Source: JACMJP01 sp046160675
GTDB lineage: Bacteria; Bacteroidota; Bacteroidia; Chitinophagales; BACL12
Assembly (NCBI GenBank): GCA_046160675.1
Contig: JBJXHH010000134.1
Coordinates: 1 to 22,805 of the forward strand
Reading direction: 5' to 3'
DNA: 22,805 nt
The notes beneath the pieces are model-generated. The model was not told where the DNA came from and made no database searches. It saw only the letters and a program-made list of their open reading frames with translations. The position numbers and the translations under genes are program-made. This document shows positions 1-7,541 of this stretch, piece by piece; the first letter of the stretch is position 1, and each line of letters begins with the position of its first letter.

Positions 1-2
1 GT

Positions 3-797
3 ATTGATGCAGTGGCTTTCACACAAGGACCCGGGCTCTTAGGCGCCTTAATGGTTGGGGTGAGTTATGCCAAAGGCTTATCACTTTCGCTTGATATCCC
101 ACTTATTGCCGTCCATCATATGCAGGCGCATATTTTAGCCCATTTTATTTCTGAGCCAAAACCGAAATTTCCCTTTCTGTGCTTAACAGTAAGTGGCGGG
201 CATACACAAATAGTTCTTATTAAAGACTTTAATGCCATGGAAATTATCGGGCAAACACTTGATGATGCAGCAGGCGAAGCTTTTGATAAAGCTGCTAAAA
301 TGATGGGCATCTTATACCCAGGCGGTCCCATAATCGATAGACTTGCAAAACATGGGGATGAAAATGCATTTCAATTTCCCGAACCGCAAATCCCGGGTCT
401 GGATTTTTCATTCAGTGGTTTGAAAACATCTATATTGTATTTTTTAAAGGATCAAGTAAAACTAAATACAAATTTTATTGAAGAAAATAAAAATGACCTC
501 TGTGCATCTATACAAAAAACCATAGTTGAAATTTTAGTGAATAAGATGAAAAAAGCTGCCAAACAATATAACATCTCAGAAATTGCAATTGCAGGTGGTG
601 TTTCAGCAAACAGTTTGCTCAGGGGTCGATTTGAAGAAATTGGTAATAAACTCGGTTGGAAAGTTTACATACCTGCTTTTGAATATTGCACAGACAATGC
701 TGCTATGATTGCTATTACAGGCTATTATAAGTTTTTAAGAAAAGATTTTGCAGAACTGGATGTGAAACCCCTTGCTAGGATTCCTGAATTGAAATGA
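3..797 (+). CDS. tsaD: tRNA N6-adenosine threonylcarbamoyltransferase TsaD, 5'-truncated
   Basis: This enzyme transfers the threonylcarbamoyl group from TC-AMP to A37 of ANN-decoding tRNAs (t6A) in the cytoplasm, working with TsaB and TsaE. The reading frame is open from the left edge and reads I-D-A-V-A-F-T-Q-G-P-G, a conserved internal TsaD block. The apparent GTG start at position 12 is therefore internal. The visible part is 264 residues; the family is about 330-340, so roughly the first 70-75 residues lie outside the window. Visible hallmarks are the metal-binding H-H-M-Q-A-H motif (two histidines spaced H-x3-H), V-S-G-G-H-T-Q, A-G-G-V-S-A-N near the C-terminus, and the C-T-D-N-A-A-M block with the final metal-ligand Asp. 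The gene looks intact as far as it can be seen. No terminator is evident before the thioesterase gene 85 nt downstream. Confidence 0.97.
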   Translation: MDAVAFTQGPGLLGALMVGVSYAKGLSLSLDIPLIAVHHMQAHILAHFISEPKPKFPFLCLTVSGGHTQIVLIKDFNAMEIIGQTLDDAAGEAFDKAAKMMGILYPGGPIIDRLAKHGDENAFQFPEPQIPGLDFSFSGLKTSILYFLKDQVKLNTNFIEENKNDLCASIQKTIVEILVNKMKKAAKQYNISEIAIAGGVSANSLLRGRFEEIGNKLGWKVYIPAFEYCTDNAAMIAITGYYKFLRKDFAELDVKPLARIPELK

Positions 798-882
798 AAA
801 ATGCCGAAGCAAAGAAAATGGTTTCGAAAGTTTATAATTAACTTAAACGAATCAGGTTATAATTTAAGATGCATTAATTATT

Positions 883-1305
883 ATGGCAAGATTGGAGATA
901 CATTTTCCGGAAATAATACACTTCACAACTGAAATTCCTGTTCGTATTTCGGATTTGAATTATGGCAATCATCTGGGAAATGATGCATTGGTTTCCATTT
1001 TACATGAAGCCCGTGTGCAGTTTTTGAAAAAATACAATTATACCGAAATGAATATTGAAGGTGTTGGGATTATTATGGCTGATCTTGCTGTGCAGTACAA
1101 AAGTGAAGTTTTTTATAATGATGTTTTGAAAATAGAGATGAGTGTTAAAAACTTTACCCGAGTAGGTTTCGAAATCTTTTACCGTGTGAGTTGTTCTCAA
1201 AAAAACATAGCACTCGCAAAAACAGGAATTGTTTGTTTTGATTATGAAAAAAAGAAAATTGTGGCTTTGCCGCTACGATTTGAGAAAATATTTTCCCCAA
1301 ATTAA
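883..1305 (+). CDS. Acyl-CoA thioesterase, 4HBT/YbgC-like hotdog-fold protein
   Basis: This is a 140-residue single-domain hotdog-fold protein, the usual length for the 4-hydroxybenzoyl-CoA thioesterase (YbgC/FadM-like) family, which hydrolyses acyl-CoA thioesters in the cytoplasm. The N-terminal strand is followed by S-D-L-N-Y-G-N-H-L-G-N and then H-E-A-R. This matches the family signature in which an Asp precedes a G-H-x-x-N turn and the long central helix ends in x-A-R. The ATG at 883 has no Shine-Dalgarno sequence, normal for Bacteroidota. The gene follows tsaD on the same strand and may be co-transcribed with it. The substrate cannot be read from sequence. Enzyme class is fairly certain; the physiological role is not. 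Confidence 0.85.
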   Translation: MARLEIHFPEIIHFTTEIPVRISDLNYGNHLGNDALVSILHEARVQFLKKYNYTEMNIEGVGIIMADLAVQYKSEVFYNDVLKIEMSVKNFTRVGFEIFYRVSCSQKNIALAKTGIVCFDYEKKKIVALPLRFEKIFSPN

Positions 1306-1380
1306 CGGATAACTATGTCTGATTTTTAATCAACTACTAGCTACACTCTATAAAGCGTTTGTGCAAAGGTTGAACAAGTT

Positions 1381-1413
1381 TCCCGGTGGCAACATATTTG
1401 CCGGGATAATTTT
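1381..1413 (+). terminator. Hairpin after the thioesterase gene, possible weak terminator
   Basis: TCCCGG (1381-1386) pairs with CCGGGA (1401-1406). A further CAA/TTG pairing inside leaves a 3-nt bulge, and the hairpin is followed by a short T-rich run. It lies between the thioesterase and the next gene. The T-rich flank also forms part of a TAATTTTG promoter element, so the hairpin may simply overlap a promoter. Confidence 0.35.
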
Positions 1414-1414
1414 G
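1407..1414 (+). promoter_or_regulatory. Bacteroidota-type -7 promoter element (TAATTTTG)
   Basis: This matches the TAnnTTTG -7 consensus of the Bacteroidota primary sigma factor and lies 17 nt before the ATG at 1432. No clear -33 TTG was found at normal spacing, so only the -7 element supports it. Confidence 0.4.
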
Positions 1415-1431
1415 CAACATAAATATTGAGC

Positions 1432-1911
1432 ATGAAGAAGATCACTTTCATAATTATTTGTTTCACTCTCCAACAAACACTCTTTTCACAAAACAATTCA
1501 GCGATAGGGATCAGGTTTGGTGGTAGCGATGGGGTAAGTGGAGAAATTTCCTATCAGAATTTTATAGGTGGGCCAAACAGGATTGAAGTTGACCTTGGTT
1601 TTATTGATGCAGATGGATTTGATGGATTTAAAGCTACTCTAATGTACCATTGGGTGAAGGGAATAAGTGACTCTTTTTACTGGTATATCGGAGCGGGAGG
1701 TTCTGTGGGTGCATGGACAAGTGATGAAGGAAGTCCTGTAAGCGATAATAAACATGAAGATGGGTTGTTTATTGACGCAAACGGACAAATCGGAATTGAA
1801 TATAATTTTGAAATCCCCCTTCAAATCAGTTTAGATGCCAGGCCTGAGATTGGGCTAATCAATGATGATTTTGATTTCGGCTATGGACTTGGCGTTCGCT
1901 ATACATTTTAA
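1432..1911 (+). CDS. Small exported protein, probable outer-membrane beta-barrel
   Basis: I do not recognise a named family. The start is taken at ATG 1432 (M-K-K-I-T-F) rather than the TTG two codons upstream, because it gives a clean Sec signal peptide ending near F-S-Q at residues 18-20. The mature part (about 140 residues) consists of alternating, aromatic- and glycine-rich segments and ends in G-V-R-Y-T-F. A C-terminal Phe preceded by alternating residues is the usual outer-membrane beta-barrel signal. The size suggests a small barrel of roughly eight strands. It is followed by a strong hairpin and preceded by a -7 element, so it is probably its own transcription unit. Function is unknown; location is inferred. 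Confidence 0.72.
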   Translation: MKKITFIIICFTLQQTLFSQNNSAIGIRFGGSDGVSGEISYQNFIGGPNRIEVDLGFIDADGFDGFKATLMYHWVKGISDSFYWYIGAGGSVGAWTSDEGSPVSDNKHEDGLFIDANGQIGIEYNFEIPLQISLDARPEIGLINDDFDFGYGLGVRYTF

Positions 1912-1934
1912 GTTAATTCTATAAAAATTTTTCA

Positions 1935-1971
1935 CAGCGGAGATTCTCTTGCAAAAGCAGAATCCCCGCTG
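1935..1971 (+). terminator. Terminator hairpin after the small beta-barrel gene
   Basis: A 13-bp stem with one mismatch (CAGCGGAGATTCT pairing with AGAATCCCCGCTG) encloses an 11-nt loop, 23 nt after the stop codon. The downstream T-tract is poor (TTCATTTATATTT), but the stem is strong and well placed. Confidence 0.65.
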
Positions 1972-1978
1972 CTTCATT

Positions 1979-1986
1979 TATATTTG
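1979..1986 (+). promoter_or_regulatory. -7 promoter element (TATATTTG) for the polX-like cluster
   Basis: It matches TAnnTTTG exactly and lies directly after the terminator hairpin, 22 nt before the ATG at 2009. This supports transcription of the downstream cluster from here and supports ATG 2009 over the upstream TTG as the start. Confidence 0.5.
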
Positions 1987-2008
1987 GCCCAAATTGCTAG
2001 TTGGATTC

Positions 2009-3676
2009 ATGTTGTCAAACAAAGAAGTTTCAAAAATTTTTAAAACCCTGGCTGACCTGATGGAACTGCATAATGAAAATGCTTTTAAAGCAAAAAGTTA
2101 TGCAAATGCTGCTTTTCAGCTCGGAAGGGTTACGGGGCATGTAATGGAAATAAGTTTACAGCAACTTGAAAGTACGCAAGGTATTGGTAAATCTGTTGCT
2201 TCAAAAATTGTAGAACTGCAGCAAACCGGAACCATGCAGGCGCTTGAAAACCTTTACAAGCTTACACCTCCGGGTATTGTTGAAATTCTGAGGATAAAGG
2301 GATTGGGAGGTAAAAAAGTATCTGTTATTTGGAAAGAACTTGGCGTTGAATCTGTTGGGGAACTCCTCTATGCTTGTTATGAAAACCGTCTCACTAAACT
2401 TAAGGGTTTCGGAGAAAAGACACAGCAAGCTGTAATAACAGCTATTGAATATTATCAGAGTAACATTGGTAAATTTCATTATGCAACCCTCGAAATGGAA
2501 GCTTATGCTTTAGTGGATGCATTGAAAGAGGTGTTAAAGACAGAAAACATTTCTTTATGTGGTGCGATAAGAAGAAAATGTAATGTTATTGAAAAGATTG
2601 AAATTCTGGTGGGTGATAAAAACAAAGTGGGAGAAGTTCAACAGGTAGAATTCCTTCAGCTTGAGAATAGTGGAAACAATAAACTGACTTTTAAAACTCT
2701 CAACGCTACACCCGTTGAAATTTATTTTTGCAAAACCGAAAATTTTCCACTTGAGTTATTTTCAAAAACCGGATCTGAAGAATATGTAAAAACTATTCTT
2801 TCTGAGATTGATGGAAATAAAAGGTATCATTCAGAAGAGGAAATTTATGCTGCAGCTGCAAAGCAGTTTGTTTTACCAGAATTGAGAGAGGAGTCTTTTA
2901 AGCTAGAAATTATTGATCAAAAAGAACTTGTAACAGAGGAAAACATCCGGGGGGTAGTGCATAACCACAGCACATGGAGTGATGGGAAAAACACAATAGC
3001 GGAGATGGCGAATGCCTGTATTGAAAAGGGATTTGAATATTTTGTGATTTCTGATCACTCAAAAACAGCAGTATATGCTGGTGGATTAACAAATGAACAG
3101 GTGATTGATCAACACAAGGAGATAAATGTATTAAATCAAAAACTTTCACCATTTAAGATTTTCAAAAGCATAGAATCTGATATCCTATATGACGGAAGTT
3201 TGGATTATGATGAAAGCATCTTGAAACAATTTGACCTTGTAATTGCTTCTATACATAGTAATTTAAAAATGGAGGAAGAAAAAGCAACTGCAAGGTTATG
3301 TAAAGCGATAGAAAACCCTTACACAACTATTCTCGGGCACATGACCGGTAGATTATTACTTAGCCGACCGGGATATCCGCTTGATCATATGAAAATTATT
3401 GAGGCATGCGCAGCAAATTATGTTGTTATTGAGATCAACGCCAACCCTTACCGTCTTGATATTGATCACACCTGGATTCCTTACGCATTACAAAAAGGCG
3501 TCATGATCTCTGTTAATCCTGACGCTCATAGTATTGACGGGATTCATGATATCCATTACGGAATTATTTCAGCTAGAAAAGGCGGCTTGACAAAAAAGAT
3601 GACATGGAATACCATGAGTTTGCAAGAAATAGATAGCTGGTTAATCGACCGCAAAAGAAAAAAAGGCATTCAGTAG
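2009..3676 (+). CDS. PolX-like PHP-domain protein with degenerate polymerase site
   Basis: This is a 555-residue member of the bacterial PolX family: an N-terminal DNA polymerase beta-like part followed by a PHP exonuclease domain, involved in base-excision or gap-repair processing. ATG 2009 is chosen because it begins the conserved N-terminal helix (L-S-N-K-E-V-S-K-I-F) and follows a promoter element. A 20-codon extension from a TTG at 1949 would lie inside the terminator hairpin. Helix-hairpin-helix motifs occur near residues 55-70 and 88-105. The palm motif is altered: G185-A-I-R-R is followed by E-K-I-E (195-198) where active enzymes have G-D-I-D, and the third metal Asp (V-D-L-R) is E237. 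The PHP domain (about 312-555) keeps H318-N-H320, S-D-H, E-S-D-I-L, I-H-S, G-H-M, E-I-N-A-N and D-A-H. Exonuclease or phosphoesterase activity is therefore likely, while polymerase activity is doubtful. Confidence 0.9.
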   Translation: MLSNKEVSKIFKTLADLMELHNENAFKAKSYANAAFQLGRVTGHVMEISLQQLESTQGIGKSVASKIVELQQTGTMQALENLYKLTPPGIVEILRIKGLGGKKVSVIWKELGVESVGELLYACYENRLTKLKGFGEKTQQAVITAIEYYQSNIGKFHYATLEMEAYALVDALKEVLKTENISLCGAIRRKCNVIEKIEILVGDKNKVGEVQQVEFLQLENSGNNKLTFKTLNATPVEIYFCKTENFPLELFSKTGSEEYVKTILSEIDGNKRYHSEEEIYAAAAKQFVLPELREESFKLEIIDQKELVTEENIRGVVHNHSTWSDGKNTIAEMANACIEKGFEYFVISDHSKTAVYAGGLTNEQVIDQHKEINVLNQKLSPFKIFKSIESDILYDGSLDYDESILKQFDLVIASIHSNLKMEEEKATARLCKAIENPYTTILGHMTGRLLLSRPGYPLDHMKIIEACAANYVVIEINANPYRLDIDHTWIPYALQKGVMISVNPDAHSIDGIHDIHYGIISARKGGLTKKMTWNTMSLQEIDSWLIDRKRKKGIQ

Positions 3677-3690
3677 TTTTGCTGCACAAA

Positions 3691-4542
3691 ATGAAAAATT
3701 ACTTCTCTTTAATTAAATTCTCTCACACTGTTTTTGCGCTTCCATTTGCATTAATTGGGTTTTCCATTGGCATTAAAAACTCCCAGAATGGTTTTAGTTG
3801 GGTAGATCTTATATTAGTTATCTGTTGTATGGTTTTCGCCCGCAGTGCTGCTATGGCATTTAACCGGTATATAGATAGGGATATTGATAAACGTAATGTT
3901 AGGACAGCAGTAAGAGAAATCCCTTCCGGTATTATTTCTAAAAAAAATGCTGTTTATTTCATCATCCTGAATTGTGCAGGGTTTATTATTGCTTCAGGCC
4001 TGTTAAATAAATTATGTCTGTGGCTTTCTCCAGTTGCATTGGCTATAATACTCGGATATAGCTATACGAAAAGATTTACCTGGCTTTGCCACTTCATACT
4101 AGGTATCGGGTTATCACTTGCGCCGATCGGTGCTTACATTGCTGTAACTGAGCAATTTGCAACCCTTCCGATTTTGTTCGGGGTAATAGTTCTAACCTGG
4201 GTAAGCGGCTTTGATGTAATATATGCTTTACAGGATGAAGAGTTTGACAGGGAGAATAAACTATTTTCAATTCCCGTAGTAGTTGGAAAAAGGAATGCCT
4301 TAATCATTTCAAGTATTATTCATCTGATAACAGCTATAACGATATACGTTGCCGGAAACCAGCAATACTTTGGAATTCTATACTGGCTCGGGGCTGGCAT
4401 TTTCACAGGGTTACTTATTTACCAGCATATGCTTGTGAAACCTGGTGATCTCAGTAAAGTAAATCTTGCTTTTTTCACTACCAACGGCATAGCAAGCATA
4501 ATTTTCGGAGCCATGATAATTTCCGATATTTTTATGGTTTAA
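3691..4542 (+). CDS. UbiA-family polyprenyltransferase, probably MqnP
   Basis: This integral membrane prenyltransferase of 283 residues attaches a polyprenyl chain to an aromatic quinone precursor at the cytoplasmic membrane. Both Mg-diphosphate motifs are present: N58-x3-D62-x3-D66 (in N-R-Y-I-D-R-D-I-D) and D182-x3-D186 (in Q-D-E-E-F-D). About eight hydrophobic helices are visible. The block A-R-S-A-A-M-A-F-N-R-Y is typical of the subgroup annotated as UbiA-like or MqnP, the futalosine-route menaquinone prenyltransferase. Assignment to MqnP rather than UbiA or MenA is from memory of the family and is an inference, since no other mqn or men gene is in the window. ATG 3691 is chosen over a TTG four codons upstream. 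The gene starts 14 nt after the polX-like stop and its stop lies 3 nt before ruvX. Confidence 0.85.
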   Translation: MKNYFSLIKFSHTVFALPFALIGFSIGIKNSQNGFSWVDLILVICCMVFARSAAMAFNRYIDRDIDKRNVRTAVREIPSGIISKKNAVYFIILNCAGFIIASGLLNKLCLWLSPVALAIILGYSYTKRFTWLCHFILGIGLSLAPIGAYIAVTEQFATLPILFGVIVLTWVSGFDVIYALQDEEFDRENKLFSIPVVVGKRNALIISSIIHLITAITIYVAGNQQYFGILYWLGAGIFTGLLIYQHMLVKPGDLSKVNLAFFTTNGIASIIFGAMIISDIFMV

Positions 4543-4545
4543 AAG

Positions 4546-4956
4546 ATGGGACGTATCCTTGCGATTGATTATGGAACTAAAAGAGTAGGAATTGCGGTTT
4601 CTGATACTTTGCACATTAGTGCAAACGGCTTGGAAACATTACCGGAGGAAAAAGTGTTAGAATTTTTAAAAAAATATACCTCCGAAAATGAAGTCGAAAA
4701 AATCCTGATAGGATATCCTTTGAACTTGAATGGTAACGATACACATGCTACCCAATCAGTACGGGAATTTATTTCAAAACTGGAAAAAACATTCCCAGGC
4801 ATAGCAATTCAAAAAAGAGATGAAGCTTTTACTTCAAAGATGGCAGTCAAAGCTTTGTTGCAAAGCGGGATGAAGAAAAAAGCTCGTAGAAGAAAAGAAA
4901 ATATAGATAAAATGAGTGCTGTATTAATTTTGCAGGAATATTTACAAAGCTTATAA
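4546..4956 (+). CDS. ruvX: Putative pre-16S rRNA nuclease / Holliday junction resolvase-like RuvX (YqgF)
   Basis: This 136-residue YqgF family protein has an RNase H-like fold; E. coli YqgF processes the 5' end of 16S rRNA, and the family was first predicted as a Holliday junction resolvase. The N-terminal motif A-I-D8-Y-G-T-K-R-V-G carries the first catalytic Asp. R-D-E93-A-F-T-S matches the second acidic motif (D-E-R-x-T in E. coli), and I-D121-K-M-S-A-V gives the third acid. Length is normal for the family. It starts 3 nt after the prenyltransferase stop and ends 3 nt before def, so it is almost certainly in one operon with both. Confidence 0.93.
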   Translation: MGRILAIDYGTKRVGIAVSDTLHISANGLETLPEEKVLEFLKKYTSENEVEKILIGYPLNLNGNDTHATQSVREFISKLEKTFPGIAIQKRDEAFTSKMAVKALLQSGMKKKARRRKENIDKMSAVLILQEYLQSL

Positions 4957-4959
4957 AAG

Positions 4960-5550
4960 ATGATACTTCCCATAGTGGCATACGGAAACCAAGTTTTAAA
5001 ACAAGTTGCAAAGCCAATAGATGCTGATTACCCAAAACTGAATGAGTTTATTGAAAATCTCTGGGAAACGATGTATAACGGCAGGGGAGTGGGCCTTGCT
5101 GCACCGCAAGTAGGTGTTGGAATAAGTGTTTTTATTGTAGATAGTTTGCAGTTGGTAAAAGAAAATGAGGAAATGGAAGAAGGTGAGGAAAAATATAAGC
5201 TAAAATATGGAATAAAGAAGGTTTTCATAAACCCAATAATGGTTGAAGAGACTGGCGACGAATGGATTTACGAAGAAGGCTGTTTAAGTATACCAGATGT
5301 AAGAGTGAAAATTGAAAGAAAGGAAATTGTGCAGATAAAATACATGGACGAAAATTTTATTGAGCACCTTGATATGTTTGACGGCATGAATGCCCGAATC
5401 ATTCAACATGAATATGATCACCTGCAGGGGATACTACTTACAGACCATATGTCTTCTCTCAAGAAGAGCCTTGTAAAAGGAAAACTTGAAAACATAAGCC
5501 GGGGGCGCATTGAGACGAAATATAAGATGAAGTTTGCCCTTACCAGATAG
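4960..5550 (+). CDS. def: Peptide deformylase
   Basis: This metalloenzyme removes the N-formyl group from nascent polypeptides at the ribosome exit. At 196 residues it carries all three family motifs: G-V-G-L-A-A-P-Q-V-G (43-52), E-G-C108-L-S-I-P, and Q-H150-E151-Y-D-H154. The metal ligands (C108, H150, H154) and the catalytic Glu are therefore intact. An acidic/charged insertion around residues 66-84 (rich in E and K) lengthens the loop between motifs I and II, a feature I associate with Bacteroidota deformylases. The gene is the last of the forward cluster; its stop lies 14 nt from the stop of the convergent minus-strand gene, with no terminator hairpin visible. Confidence 0.96.
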   Translation: MILPIVAYGNQVLKQVAKPIDADYPKLNEFIENLWETMYNGRGVGLAAPQVGVGISVFIVDSLQLVKENEEMEEGEEKYKLKYGIKKVFINPIMVEETGDEWIYEEGCLSIPDVRVKIERKEIVQIKYMDENFIEHLDMFDGMNARIIQHEYDHLQGILLTDHMSSLKKSLVKGKLENISRGRIETKYKMKFALTR

Positions 5551-5564
5551 AATCAGGGTGAAAA

Positions 5565-6194
5565 TCAATTCTCATCCTTCCGCTTGAAATCCCCATTCTT
5601 CCAGGCATCAAAAAACTTGATCCAGTTAAAAATATTGAAGATTGTTATAGGCGGATTTTGCCCGGTGTAATAAATCTTTTGTGCAAGCTGTTTCGTTTGG
5701 TAATCAGCATTCATATCTGCATCATAAGCCAGCGCCAGCCCCATCTCCTTCAGCATTTCATTCTCCAGGTTTTTGCGGGCTACTTCATAATCATCATCTG
5801 GTATTTCTAATGTTAAAAATGCTTCTTTAAACTCATCCCTGGTTGGCCATGGATAAATGATTGTTTCTGCAAGAAAAATAGTATCAGCAGTCATTAATTG
5901 AATGATAGAGTAACGGTCTTCATTGAGTTCTGCCGGGATGACATACCTTTCCCTTTTGTAACCTACTGAGGAAAAATTTATAGTATCGCCTGTTTCGGCG
6001 GCGAAAGAAAAGAAACCTTTATAATTGCTGAGGGTGCCCCTGCCTGTACCTTCTTCTGAAATATACACATTAGGTAATGCCCGCAAGCTGTCGCTGGTCA
6101 TTATAAGCCCGGTAAATTGTATTACTTTTTTTTGCTGCGCATGTAGGCAGAATGAAAAATGAATGAAAAAGATGATAGTGAAACCCCGGAACAT
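5565..6194 (-). CDS. Exported CarboxypepD-reg-like domain protein
   Basis: This is a 209-residue protein with a Sec signal peptide (hydrophobic stretch to about residue 18, cleavage near H-A-Q). The next 90 residues follow the carboxypeptidase-regulatory-like (CarboxypepD_reg/CNA-B-like) beta-sandwich pattern: a G-L-I stretch, L-P-N-V-Y-I, G-T-x-S-N-Y-K-G-F-F-S-F, a G-D-T-I-N-F-S strand, then V-G-Y-K. The same module sits at the N-terminus of SusC-like receptors, but no plug or barrel follows here. The remaining 100 residues are charged, mainly helical, and end in K-R-K-D-E-N. It is probably periplasmic. The specific function is unknown. It begins 20 nt downstream of a good -7 element. Confidence 0.75.
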   Translation of the reverse strand: MFRGFTIIFFIHFSFCLHAQQKKVIQFTGLIMTSDSLRALPNVYISEEGTGRGTLSNYKGFFSFAAETGDTINFSSVGYKRERYVIPAELNEDRYSIIQLMTADTIFLAETIIYPWPTRDEFKEAFLTLEIPDDDYEVARKNLENEMLKEMGLALAYDADMNADYQTKQLAQKIYYTGQNPPITIFNIFNWIKFFDAWKNGDFKRKDEN

Positions 6195-6214
6195 GTGTTT
6201 GCAGCGTTAAGGGA

Positions 6215-6222
6215 CAAAGATA
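6215..6222 (-). promoter_or_regulatory. -7 promoter element (TATCTTTG) for the CarboxypepD-reg-like gene
   Basis: Read on the minus strand this is an exact TAnnTTTG match, 20 nt before the ATG at 6194. It implies a short leader and transcription independent of the 75-residue gene upstream. Confidence 0.5.
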
Positions 6223-6262
6223 CTATAAGAGGGAGGAAGGGATTCTTTCAGAGTGGATTGTG

Positions 6263-6490
6263 TCAGTAATTCATGAAAGAATTATCAGAAGGAATATAGT
6301 TGATAGAAAGCGTTTTTGCTGGCATTGTATAACTTGTATAAGAAACTGGATCATTCGGTTCTGCTATTTGATTGGATTGATGATCATACTCTGAAGAGGA
6401 AAAAGTGAATGAATCTGCTACCACAAGCCTTGCAGAAACATGCATCACAATTACTGCTACTATTGCTATTGATGTGTAGAATTTTTTCAT
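6263..6490 (-). CDS. Small secreted protein, 75 residues, unknown function
   Basis: I do not recognise a family. The ATG start gives a clear signal peptide (M-K-K-F-Y, then an A/V/I-rich core, cleavage probably near V-S-A or V-V-A, residues 19-25). It leaves a mature part of about 50 residues rich in Ser, Thr, Asn, Tyr and Pro, with no Cys and no obvious domain. The composition suggests an extended, disordered secreted peptide. Support for it being real comes from the textbook signal peptide and from its place among other exported-protein genes on the same strand. No promoter consensus or T9SS signal was found. Confidence 0.5.
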   Translation of the reverse strand: MKKFYTSIAIVAVIVMHVSARLVVADSFTFSSSEYDHQSNQIAEPNDPVSYTSYTMPAKTLSINYIPSDNSFMNY

Positions 6491-6706
6491 ATCAGTTTAC
6501 GATTTGTTTGAATTATGTTGCCAAATTATACCTCATGTTAAGGGGGTACAAGTACGAAATAAGGCCTGTATCGGGGTGTTTTTTAGGTTAAAATTGTGTC
6601 ATAGGAAAGTAAGAATTCAAGCCTGGCAAGGGTTTCGGAGGATGTTCGCAAGCATTTCTCAGACAGAATTCAGCGCTTATCGGATTCTGAGTCCCGAAAA
6701 GGCAAA

Positions 6707-6742
6707 AAAAAAGTGGCTTCTTCAAGCAGAAGCCACTTTTTT
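6707..6742 (-). terminator. Strong intrinsic terminator after the small T9SS cargo gene
   Basis: This is a perfect 15-bp stem (AAAAAAGTGGCTTCT with AGAAGCCACTTTTTT) with a 6-nt loop. It starts 15 nt past the stop codon of the minus-strand gene ending at 6757. Because A- and T-runs flank both sides it could stop transcription in either direction. Confidence 0.88.
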
Positions 6743-6756
6743 ACCACTTGATTTTA

Positions 6757-7263
6757 TTAGTCAACCACTTTTATTTTTTGAGTAACCTTTTCGTCTCCAG
6801 ACATGAAGCTAACGAAGTAAATACCTCCCTTTAGAGAACTGATGTCAATGTAATTCTCTTTCGCTTCAATGGTACTTTTTAGAACAATTTGCCCTACAAG
6901 GTTCAATAAGGATACAGTTACAACCCTGTTTTCAGCCAATGTTACAACTATAAAATCATTTGCCGGGTTAGGGTAAATATCAGCAAGTATATCCTTGAGT
7001 CCTCTTTCTTCGTTAATTACGATATTTTTTGATGTGCCGGTAACTGTAGGATCTTCAGATTCATACTCTTCAATACCCTCATTCACTGCAACGCCTGCAG
7101 CTGTTATTTCATAGTTCTCTGAATTTCCGCCATCGCCCGGTTGGAAACCACTTAAATTCTCAAGATCAGGGGCTGCCTCATCTTCAGCTCTTGTGCGCAA
7201 GTTGCTTTGAGCAAAAGCGTAACTTGTACTTAGAATAAGCAGGATGAATAGAATCTTTTTCAT
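6757..7263 (-). CDS. Very small T9SS cargo protein with type A C-terminal sorting domain
   Basis: This is a 168-residue secreted protein with three parts. The signal peptide (about 1-19) ends A-F-A-Q. A passenger of only about 70 residues (20-90) is rich in Glu, Asp, Gly and Asn and looks disordered. The C-terminal domain (about 94-168) has the type IX secretion type A signature: D-I-Y-P-N-P near residues 95-100, D-F-I-V-V, a V-G-Q-I-V turn, the I-D-I-S-S-L-K-G-G-I-Y-F strand and a closing K-I-K-V-V-D. In this system the domain directs translocation across the outer membrane and is cleaved or used for attachment. A passenger this short with no recognisable domain is unusual. The gene ends at a strong terminator and is divergent from the 485-residue gene. 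Confidence 0.88.
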   Translation of the reverse strand: MKKILFILLILSTSYAFAQSNLRTRAEDEAAPDLENLSGFQPGDGGNSENYEITAAGVAVNEGIEEYESEDPTVTGTSKNIVINEERGLKDILADIYPNPANDFIVVTLAENRVVTVSLLNLVGQIVLKSTIEAKENYIDISSLKGGIYFVSFMSGDEKVTQKIKVVD

Positions 7264-7541
7264 AAGCTAGTTTTTGAGTTAGGTTAATTACGAGGCTAAG
7301 TTATTTTCGGCTTTAACAAATATTCAGTACATTTTTTAACGCTTATCAAACCTGCAAAGTTTATGTTTTAAAGACCCGTTTTGTCAATAGGCTGATTTTC
7401 AATTGTTTAGAATTGTCATATTTTAGGAATTTACTCCTTCTATCGGCCTTTAGTTAATTCTTATTCCCAATCCTTATTAAATTTAGCCCGAAAGTTTTAA
7501 CTGACAAACTAAATTTATCAACGCCCTCAGCCACCGCTATT

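Noticed and set aside
1949..2008. Upstream TTG extension of the polX-like gene by 20 codons
   Set aside because: The extension lies inside a terminator hairpin and over a promoter element, and the conserved N-terminus begins at ATG 2009.
6504..6785. 93-codon forward frame
   Set aside because: It runs through a strong terminator and into the T9SS gene on the other strand; composition is not protein-like.
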